Origin: Pseudomonas sp. SG20056
Lineage (GTDB): Bacteria; Pseudomonadota; Gammaproteobacteria; Pseudomonadales; Pseudomonadaceae
DNA length: 64,000 bases
NCBI RefSeq assembly: GCF_031764535.1
Contig: NZ_CP134499.1
Coordinates: forward strand, 3,658,001 to 3,722,000
Direction: 5' to 3'
The translations under genes and the position numbers were made by a program. The notes below the pieces were generated by a model, which made no database searches, was not told where the DNA came from, and worked only from the letters and a program-made list of their open reading frames with translations. Every line of letters begins with the position of its first letter. The stretch's first letter is position 1. This document shows positions 57,656-64,000 of this stretch, piece by piece.

Positions 57656-58120
57656 TCAGGGCTTTTGTGGCCAGGGCAGAATCGGAATGGCCGTCACCGC
57701 ATTCTGCGGACTCCCCTCGATTACCCGATCGCTGTAGACCAGATAAACCAGGGTATTGCGCTTCTGATCGAAGAACCGCACGACCTGCATGGTCTTGAAT
57801 ACCAGCGAGGTACGCTCACGAAACACCTCCTCGCCCTCCTTGAGCTTCTCGAGAAAGCTGATCGGGCCAACCTGACGACAGGCAATCGACGCCTCGGCGC
57901 GATCCTCAGCCAACCCCAGACCACCCTTGACGCCGCCAGTCTTGGCCCGCGACAGATAGCAGGTCACGCCTTCCACCTTAGGGTCATCAAACGCCTCGAC
58001 GACGATTTTGTCGTTCGGCCCCATAAACTTGAAAACCGTCGACACCTCTCCGATCTGCTCGGCCGCCACCAACCCAGGCAACAGCACCAGCGCACCCAGC
58101 AATCCCTTTACGACTCGCAT
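57656..58120 (-). CDS. creA: CreA family periplasmic protein
   Basis: A 154-aa CreA-family (DUF1176-unrelated, CreA superfamily) protein with a signal peptide ending ALVAA-type ([16 protein letters not shown]). Conserved parts are [32 protein letters not shown] and the Cys pair C54-C81 region likely forming a disulfide. Despite the name it is not known to control carbon catabolite regulation here. It lies 10 bases downstream of proB on the same strand, followed by its own terminator. Confidence 0.9.
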   Translation of the reverse strand: MRVVKGLLGALVLLPGLVAAEQIGEVSTVFKFMGPNDKIVVEAFDDPKVEGVTCYLSRAKTGGVKGGLGLAEDRAEASIACRQVGPISFLEKLKEGEEVFRERTSLVFKTMQVVRFFDQKRNTLVYLVYSDRVIEGSPQNAVTAIPILPWPQKP

Positions 58121-58130
58121 CAGCCTTCCC

Positions 58131-59249
58131 TCAAACCAGGATCAAATTATCCCGATGCACCAACTCGGGCTCGTCAACATACCCCAGCAGCTTCTCGATG
58201 GCATCGGATGGCTGACCGATGATCTTTTGCGCCTCAAGCGCACTGTAATTGGCCAAACCGCGCGCAATCTCCCGGCCATCCGCAGCCACGCACACCACCA
58301 TCTCGCCACGCCGGAAGCTGCCCTGCACGGTTTTAACACCAACCGGCAACAGACTCTTGGTGCCAGTCGCCAACGCCTTGACCGCCCCTTCATCCAGCAC
58401 CAGGGTGCCGCGAGTCTGCAAATGCCCGGCCAGCCACTGCTTGCGCGCTGCCAGCATGCCGCGCTCAGGCGCCAGCAGAGTACCCAGGCGCTCACCTGCC
58501 TTGAGCCGCGCCAACACCTGCTCGATCGCACCACCGACAATCACCGTGTGCGCCCCGGAACGCGCCGCCAGACGCGCCGCCCGCAGCTTGGTCTGCATAC
58601 CGCCACGCCCGAGCGCACCACCCACGCCACCCGCCACAGCATCAAGCGCCGGATCATCGGCGCGCGCCTCGAAAATCAGCTCGGCATCGGGATTATGCCG
58701 CGGATCGGCGTTATACATGCCGTCGCGGTCAGTAAGAATTACCAACAGGTCGGCCTCGACCAGATTGGCAACCAGCGCCGCAAGGGTGTCGTTATCACCA
58801 AAGCGGATCTCATCGGTAACCACGGTGTCGTTCTCGTTGATCACCGGCACCACATCCAGATCCACCAGCGTACGCAGCGTGCTGCGCGCATTCAGGTAAC
58901 GCTTGCGATCAGACAGATCGTCATGGGTCAGCAGAATCTGCGCCGTGCGCCGGCCATGCTCGGCAAAGCTCGACTCCCACGCCTGAATCAGCACCATCTG
59001 GCCAATAGCTGCCGCCGCCTGCAACTCATGCATGGCGCTCGGCCGCGCTACCCAGCCCAGCTTGCTCATACCCGCCGCCACCGCACCGGAGGACACCAGC
59101 ACCAGCTCAACACCCTGCTCACGCAGCGCGACCATCTGCTTGACCCATACCGCCATGGCCGCACGATCCAAACCACGACCATCAGCGGTCAGCAACGCAC
59201 TACCAATCTTCACTACCCAGCGCTGCGCACCGGTTACCTTGTCACGCAT
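58131..59249 (-). CDS. proB: Glutamate 5-kinase ProB
   Basis: First enzyme of proline synthesis, phosphorylates L-glutamate; 372 aa. N-terminal amino-acid-kinase domain ([73 protein letters not shown]) and a C-terminal PUA domain (about residues 280-360). Feedback inhibition by proline is expected for the family. Cluster obg-proB-creA is conserved in pseudomonads; a terminator separates obg from proB. Confidence 0.97.
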   Translation of the reverse strand: MRDKVTGAQRWVVKIGSALLTADGRGLDRAAMAVWVKQMVALREQGVELVLVSSGAVAAGMSKLGWVARPSAMHELQAAAAIGQMVLIQAWESSFAEHGRRTAQILLTHDDLSDRKRYLNARSTLRTLVDLDVVPVINENDTVVTDEIRFGDNDTLAALVANLVEADLLVILTDRDGMYNADPRHNPDAELIFEARADDPALDAVAGGVGGALGRGGMQTKLRAARLAARSGAHTVIVGGAIEQVLARLKAGERLGTLLAPERGMLAARKQWLAGHLQTRGTLVLDEGAVKALATGTKSLLPVGVKTVQGSFRRGEMVVCVAADGREIARGLANYSALEAQKIIGQPSDAIEKLLGYVDEPELVHRDNLILV

Positions 59250-59283
59250 GATCTTCCAACCTTAGCCGCGACCTGTGATTACA

Positions 59284-59309
59284 AAAACGCCGCAATTAAG
59301 CGGCGTTTT
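59284..59309. terminator. obg: Terminator of obg (bidirectional)
   Basis: Perfect 10-bp stem AAAACGCCGC/GCGGCGTTTT with loop AATTAA, nine bases beyond the obg stop. Confidence 0.9.
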
Positions 59310-59317
59310 GTAGTTGC

Positions 59318-60571
<1,254 letters not shown>

Positions 60572-60674
60572 CTAAACCGAGAAACACCAGGTTCTTGCAA
60601 AATTGACCTGCATTCAAATCGAACGCTAACACCCAGGACAGTTTGGCAAGAACCCCAAGAATACAGAAACAAAA

Positions 60675-60752
60675 AAAACGCCCGGAGCGTTTTCTAACGT
60701 CGCTTGCGACGGCCCGCAGGGTTGCCGCCATGGATGGCGAGCCAATAAAAAA
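60675..60752. repeat. Three-hairpin intergenic element, copy 2
   Basis: Same layout as copy 1 at 27096-27170: AAAACGC/GCGTTTT around CCGGA (60675-60693), CGTCGC/GCGACG (60698-60711), GCCATGGATGGC (60727-60738) and CCAATAAAAAA running into a terminator. The first stem differs from copy 1 in both arms while the loop is nearly the same. Confidence 0.6.
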
Positions 60753-60776
60753 GCCCCGTCGCAAGGACGGGGCTTT
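60747..60776 (-). terminator. rpmA: Terminator of rplU-rpmA
   Basis: Stem GCCCCGTC/GACGGGGC with loop GCAAG; six T follow on the minus strand, 17 bases beyond the rpmA stop. Confidence 0.9.
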
Positions 60777-60792
60777 CCCAGCAGTCGCGCTA

Positions 60793-61050
60793 TTAAGCCG
60801 CAACGACGCTCACGTAACGGCGGTTGAACGCGCCTTTTACTTCAAACTTGATCACGCCTTCGATTTTCGCGAAGAGGGTGTGATCTTTACCCATGCCAAC
60901 GCCGTAACCGGCGTGGAACTGGGTGCCGCGCTGACGCACGATGATGTTGCCTGCTTTGATAGCCTGGCCGCCATACATCTTCACGCCAAGGCGTTTGGCT
61001 TCTGAGTCGCGACCGTTGCGGGTACTACCGCCAGCTTTTTTGTGTGCCAT
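60793..61050 (-). CDS. rpmA: 50S ribosomal protein L27
   Basis: An 85-aa ribosomal protein whose N-terminal arm reaches the peptidyl-transferase centre. Starts [20 protein letters not shown] with [20 protein letters not shown] following, the invariant L27 sequence; no N-terminal extension requiring cleavage. Cotranscribed with rplU, 39 bases downstream of it. Confidence 0.99.
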   Translation of the reverse strand: MAHKKAGGSTRNGRDSEAKRLGVKMYGGQAIKAGNIIVRQRGTQFHAGYGVGMGKDHTLFAKIEGVIKFEVKGAFNRRYVSVVAA

Positions 61051-61089
61051 GAGTTCAATACTCCTATAAAGGGATCAGACCGAAACGAA

Positions 61090-61401
61090 TCAGGCCTGGA
61101 TACCGGTGATTTTGATCTCGGTGTACCACTGACGGTGGCCCTGGCGCTTCATGTGGTGCTTACGACGACGGAACTTGATGATGGTGACCTTGTCGTGACG
61201 GCCTTGAGCAACCACTTCAGCCACAACTTTGGCACCGTCAACAACCGGAGCGCCGATTTTTACGTCGTCGCCATTGCCGACCAGCAGAACACGGTCAAAA
61301 GTCACAGCTGCGCCAGTGGCCAGCTCGAGTTTTTCGACCTTGAGGAATTCGCCTTCGGTGACTTTGTATTGCTTGCCACCAGTAACAATTACTGCGTACA
61401 T
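61090..61401 (-). CDS. rplU: 50S ribosomal protein L21
   Basis: A 103-aa 23S rRNA-binding protein. [20 protein letters not shown] at the N-terminus and [20 protein letters not shown] near the C-terminus are L21 hallmarks. First gene of rplU-rpmA. The promoter at 61540-61568 gives a leader of about 130 bases, long enough to hold an autoregulatory structure, though none was identified by eye. Divergent from ispB. Confidence 0.99.
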   Translation of the reverse strand: MYAVIVTGGKQYKVTEGEFLKVEKLELATGAAVTFDRVLLVGNGDDVKIGAPVVDGAKVVAEVVAQGRHDKVTIIKFRRRKHHMKRQGHRQWYTEIKITGIQA

Positions 61402-61539
61402 GGTAAATCTCCGTTAATCCTGCTCACCCAGCGCTTTATAGGAATAAGTGTCGGCTGGCATGGCTGCTTGGGGCCTTCAAGGACACCCTTGCAATTGCGT
61501 AAGGCAGGGAAATACCCAGGGGGAAGTTCAGGGTGCGCG

Positions 61540-61568
61540 ATTGTACGCAAGCAGCCAGCTCGACGCAA
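61540..61568 (-). promoter_or_regulatory. rplU: Sigma-70 promoter of rplU-rpmA
   Basis: Read leftward TTGCGT (61568-61563), 17-base spacer, TACAAT (61545-61540), then the GC-rich CGCGCACCC discriminator. Confidence 0.65.
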
Positions 61569-61600
61569 GGCCCCGACACCCAGAGCACCAGCCTCTTGCC

Positions 61601-61629
61601 TTGACAGCCCCTACCCTGCCCCCTAGCAT
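61601..61629 (+). promoter_or_regulatory. ispB: Sigma-70 promoter of ispB
   Basis: Perfect TTGACA (61601-61606), 17-base spacer, TAGCAT (61624-61629), 32 bases before the ispB start; back to back with the rplU promoter. Confidence 0.62.
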
Positions 61630-61661
61630 GCCGCGCAACCCATGAGTAGCAGGTGCAAGCG

Positions 61662-62630
61662 ATGCAACCCCAGGCTTTCTACCGCGTGGTGGCGGATGAC
61701 TTTACCGCCGTCGACGGCATCATCCGCGCCCAGCTGGTGTCGCGCGTACCGCTCGTAGAGAAGATCGGCGACTATATTATCTCCGCCGGCGGTAAACGCC
61801 TGCGGCCTTTGCTGGTTCTGCTCAGCGGCAAGGCCTTGGGCATTGAAGGCGACAACCTGCGCCTGCTCGCTGCCACCATCGAATTTCTGCACACCGCCAC
61901 CTTGCTGCACGACGACGTGGTCGACATGTCCGACATGCGCCGCGGTCGCAGCACCGCTAACGCCCAGTGGGGCAACGCGCCAAGCGTGCTGGTCGGCGAC
62001 TTCCTTTATTCGCGTTCCTTCGAAATGATGGTCGAACTTGGCTCCATGCCGGTGATGAAGATCCTTTCAAAGGCCACCCGGGTGATCGCCGAAGGCGAAG
62101 TGCTGCAACTGTCGAAGATCCGCGACGCCAGCACCACCGAAGAAACTTACATGGAAGTCATCCGCGGCAAGACTGCGATGCTCTTCGAAGCCTCAACCCA
62201 CAGCGCCGCAGCACTGGCGGGCGCCAACGCCGAACAGAGCGAAGCGCTGCGCACCTTTGGCGACCACCTCGGCGTGGCCTTCCAACTGGTCGACGACCTG
62301 CTCGACTACCGTGGTGATGCCACTACCCTGGGCAAGAACGTCGGCGACGACCTGGCCGAGGGCAAGCCGACCCTGCCGCTGATCTACACCATGCGCGAAG
62401 GGACGCTTGAACAAGCAGCACTGGTACGCCAGGCGATCCAGAAAGGCGGCATCGAAGACCTGGAAAGCATCCGTAATGCCGTAGAAGCGGCTGGCGCGCT
62501 GGACTACACCGCACAACAAGCCCGCGACTACGCAGAACGCGCCATCGCCTGCTTGGACGCCCTGCCCGCCAGCGAATACCGCGACGCACTGATCGAACTC
62601 AGCCGCTTTGCCGTAGCCCGCACACACTAA
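61662..62630 (+). CDS. ispB: Polyprenyl (octaprenyl/nonaprenyl) diphosphate synthase IspB
   Basis: Trans-prenyltransferase (322 aa) making the side chain of ubiquinone. First Asp-rich motif in LLHDDVVDMSDMRRG and second in LVDDLLDYRGD; GGKRLRPLLVLLSGKALG is the IPP-binding segment. The start MQPQAFYRVVADDF at 61662 follows the P. aeruginosa protein; an ATG three codons upstream exists. Pseudomonads make Q9, so a nonaprenyl product is expected, but chain length cannot be read from the sequence. Divergent from rplU. Confidence 0.96.
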   Translation: MQPQAFYRVVADDFTAVDGIIRAQLVSRVPLVEKIGDYIISAGGKRLRPLLVLLSGKALGIEGDNLRLLAATIEFLHTATLLHDDVVDMSDMRRGRSTANAQWGNAPSVLVGDFLYSRSFEMMVELGSMPVMKILSKATRVIAEGEVLQLSKIRDASTTEETYMEVIRGKTAMLFEASTHSAAALAGANAEQSEALRTFGDHLGVAFQLVDDLLDYRGDATTLGKNVGDDLAEGKPTLPLIYTMREGTLEQAALVRQAIQKGGIEDLESIRNAVEAAGALDYTAQQARDYAERAIACLDALPASEYRDALIELSRFAVARTH

Positions 62631-62650
62631 GGCTTATCGTGACAGACAAG

Positions 62651-62675
62651 AGCCCGCCCATATGGCGGGCTTTTT
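62651..62675 (+). terminator. ispB: Terminator of ispB
   Basis: Stem AGCCCGCC/GGCGGGCT with loop CATAT, T-run, then the motif ATTGCCTGC. Confidence 0.9.
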
Positions 62676-62739
62676 ATTGCCTGCAATCCACAGCAATCAC
62701 ACCGCGCGACAAAAGGCAGCGATTAATCCTTGCTATAAA

Positions 62740-62758
62740 TATAATAAGAATTATTCTC
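62740..62758 (+). promoter_or_regulatory. Fur-box-like sequence before the PA4570-like gene
   Basis: The 19-mer TATAATAAGAATTATTCTC matches 14 of 19 positions of the Fur consensus GATAATGATAATCATTATC and includes a TATAAT that could be the -10 hexamer. It lies 28 bases before the ATG, so bound Fur would block the promoter. Confidence 0.55.
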
Positions 62759-62786
62759 ACCTGACAACTTGAAAGGGAGATGAGTC

Positions 62787-63014
62787 ATGACCTATCTGAT
62801 CGATGCCTGGCTGGACCGCCCGCAGCCGTACCTACGCATTCTCAATCGCAACACCGGCGAGGTTTGCGCCCTGCTTAAGGAAGATGCCCTAGATGAGCTG
62901 CGTGATCAGGGTGACCTGGATCTGCACGAGCTGAACTCCAGCGAGCCGCTGGTGCTTAAAGAGCTGGTGCGTAATCTATTTCTTTACTGCTACGCCCGGG
63001 CGTTGCGCCCCTGA
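62787..63014 (+). CDS. PA4570-like small conserved protein, probably iron-regulated
   Basis: A 75-aa soluble protein (MTYLIDAWLDRPQPYLRILN at the N-terminus; acidic middle LDELRDQGDLDLHELNSSEP). Synteny between ispB and fklB matches P. aeruginosa PA4570, which I recall as induced by iron limitation. GAAAGGGAGATGAGTC upstream supplies a good Shine-Dalgarno. A Fur-box-like sequence precedes it. No known domain or function. Confidence 0.83.
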   Translation: MTYLIDAWLDRPQPYLRILNRNTGEVCALLKEDALDELRDQGDLDLHELNSSEPLVLKELVRNLFLYCYARALRP

Positions 63015-63020
63015 AACGGA

Positions 63021-63071
63021 TCGCGGGCATGGCCCGCTCCTACATCAAGTAAGAGCGAGCCATGCCCGCGA
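63021..63071. repeat. Inverted pair of REP elements
   Basis: TCGCGGGCATGGCCCGCTC and its near-inverse GAGCGAGCCATGCCCGCGA face each other across about 13 bases, the usual BIME-like arrangement of Pseudomonas REPs, in the convergent gap between the PA4570-like gene and fklB. Confidence 0.75.
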
Positions 63072-63089
63072 AGGTAAACCGACTGAGCG

Positions 63090-63707
63090 TTAGAGAACGT
63101 CCAGCAGTTCCACATCAAACACCAGCACGCTGTGCGGCGGGATGCTGCCAACACCTTGCTCGCCGTAAGCCAGCTCGCTCGGCACGTATAGGCGCCATTT
63201 GCTGCCGGCATTCATCAACTGCAGGGCTTCGGTCCAGCCGGCGATCACGCCGCCAACCGGAAACTCGGCAGGCTGGCCACGCTCGTAGGAGCTGTCGAAT
63301 ACAGTGCCGTCGATCAGGGTGCCGTGATAGTGAGTGCGCACGCTGTCTTCACGGGAAGGCTTGGCACCTTCGCCGGCGGTCAGCACTTCGTACTGCAGGC
63401 CAGAAGCCAGAACGGTGATGCCGTCACGCTTGGCGTTTTCAGCGAGGAACGCCAGACCCGCACCGGCCGCAGCTTCGGCCTTGGCCGCCGCTTCGGCTTG
63501 CATGATGTCACGGATGACTTTGAAGCTAGCGGTCAGTTCTGCTTCGCTGACGCGGCTTGGCTGGCCGGCAAAGGCATCGGTGATACCGGCGATGATGGCG
63601 TCCAGGCTGGCACCCGGCGGCGGGTTGTCGCGCAGCTGACCACCCAGCTGACGGCCAATGCCGTAGCTTACGCGGGTTTCGTCAGTCGAGAGATTGAGTT
63701 CGGACAT
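63090..63707 (-). CDS. fklB: FKBP-type peptidyl-prolyl isomerase FklB
   Basis: A 205-aa FkpA/FklB/Mip-type isomerase. N-terminal helical dimerisation domain (about 1-95: YGIGRQLGGQLRDNPP, AIIAGITDAFAGQPSRV) and C-terminal FKBP domain (about 110-205: VRTHYHGTLIDGTVFDSSYE, GVIAGWTEALQLMNAGSKWR, PPHSVLVFDVELLDVL). No signal peptide, so cytoplasmic like E. coli FklB. Matches PA4572 by synteny. Confidence 0.95.
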   Translation of the reverse strand: MSELNLSTDETRVSYGIGRQLGGQLRDNPPPGASLDAIIAGITDAFAGQPSRVSEAELTASFKVIRDIMQAEAAAKAEAAAGAGLAFLAENAKRDGITVLASGLQYEVLTAGEGAKPSREDSVRTHYHGTLIDGTVFDSSYERGQPAEFPVGGVIAGWTEALQLMNAGSKWRLYVPSELAYGEQGVGSIPPHSVLVFDVELLDVL

Positions 63708-63768
63708 AGCACGGCTCCGCTAGGGGCTAAAAAAGGTCGGCCAGCCTAGCACAATCCGCCTGGCCGCC

Positions 63769-63915
63769 CTACCCGCCTGCCGCGCCTTGGCGATTGCGCC
63801 GACAACGCTCGGAGCAATACTTCACCTCCTCCCAGCAGCGCGCCCACTTTTTGCGCCAGGTGAAGGGCAGCCCACACACCGCACAGGTTTTGACCGGCAA
63901 TTCGGCCTTTTTCAC
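63769..63915 (-). CDS. DUF2256 family small zinc-finger-like protein
   Basis: A 48-aa basic protein: (M)[20 protein letters not shown], then [20 protein letters not shown]. The CxxC and CxxxC pairs (C11, C14, C34, C38 region) predict a small zinc finger of DUF2256. The GTG start overlaps the stop of the upstream gene (GTGA) with GAGG four bases before it, so it is translationally coupled. Such genes are commonly found beside cryptochrome/photolyase-like genes in pseudomonads. Confidence 0.82.
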   Translation of the reverse strand: MKKAELPVKTCAVCGLPFTWRKKWARCWEEVKYCSERCRRNRQGAAGG

Positions 63916-64000
63916 AGCGCCTCACCCGCATCCAGTCGGGCCAGCAGCTGCTCACCGCGTACCCACAGGCCCTGCTGCTTGGCTGCACTCATCTTGTCCA
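63912..64000 (-). CDS. 3' end of a probable cryptochrome/photolyase-related protein
   Basis: Only the last 29 codons are in the window, ending [28 protein letters not shown]. The DKM...A..LL segment resembles the C-terminus of COG3046 deoxyribodipyrimidine photolyase-related (FeS cryptochrome-type) proteins, which often precede DUF2256 genes. Identification rests on this short tail and the neighbour. Confidence 0.5.
   Translation of the reverse strand, partial: DKMSAAKQQGLWVRGEQLLARLDAGEAL

Overview
The window is a 64 kb chromosomal segment of a Pseudomonas-type gammaproteobacterium. From about 7.5 kb to the right end, the gene order matches, from memory, the P. aeruginosa PA4520-PA4572 stretch: MCP, ampE/ampD, a DUF1631 gene, nadC, pilA/pilBCD, coaE, yacG, ndh, three tRNAs, clpB, pgeF, rluD, bamD, pilSR, thiO, the fimTU-pilVWXY1E minor-pilin operon, ispH, fkpB, lspA, ileS, ribF, murJ, rpsT, creA, proB, obg, rpmA, rplU, ispB, a PA4570-like gene and fklB. 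Several protein lengths and catalytic residue numbers agree with P. aeruginosa (PilD D149/D213, IleS 943 aa, LspA 169 aa, S20 92 aa). No insertion sequence, prophage, CRISPR array or rRNA was seen.

Layout. 1-7.5 kb: urea ABC transporter genes urtA, urtB and urtC (partial), leftward, divergent from a hybrid histidine kinase whose N-terminus is an NCS1-transporter-like membrane domain, plus a coupled LuxR-type response regulator. 7.5-14.5 kb: chemoreceptor, ROK sugar kinase with a perfect CRP/Vfr-type site in front, ampD-ampE, and a large DUF1631 gene. 14.9-22.3 kb: nadC, a pilin O-oligosaccharyltransferase, pilA (sigma-54 promoter) and divergent pilBCD. 22.4-27 kb: coaE-yacG, small conserved genes, a membrane protein, DUF1780-MOSC, DUF3094 and ndh. 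27.2-33 kb: tRNA Lys/Pro/Asn, a second DUF1631 gene paired with a PilZ gene, and clpB with a heat-shock promoter. 33-40.6 kb: pgeF, rluD, bamD, a PP0621-family gene, pilS-pilR, thiO. 40.7-49.5 kb: minor pilins and tip protein PilY1. 49.6-64 kb: housekeeping genes, mostly leftward.

Type IV pili are the dominant theme: major pilin, assembly ATPase, platform, prepilin peptidase, two-component regulator, five minor pilins, PilX and PilY1 all lie here, with a likely pilin glycosylation enzyme and c-di-GMP-linked (PilZ) candidates. The most unusual features are: a PilY1 of 1654 aa carrying an Ala-rich, predicted helical insertion of roughly 675 residues inside its C-terminal beta-propeller; an unrecognised small secreted protein gene between pilX and pilY1, while no pilY2 separates pilY1 from pilE; the transporter-fused kinase next to the urea uptake operon, with three TGACGTA half-sites in the shared promoter region; two DUF1631 paralogues, one with its own PilZ partner; and a two-copy structured repeat with compensating base changes next to terminators.
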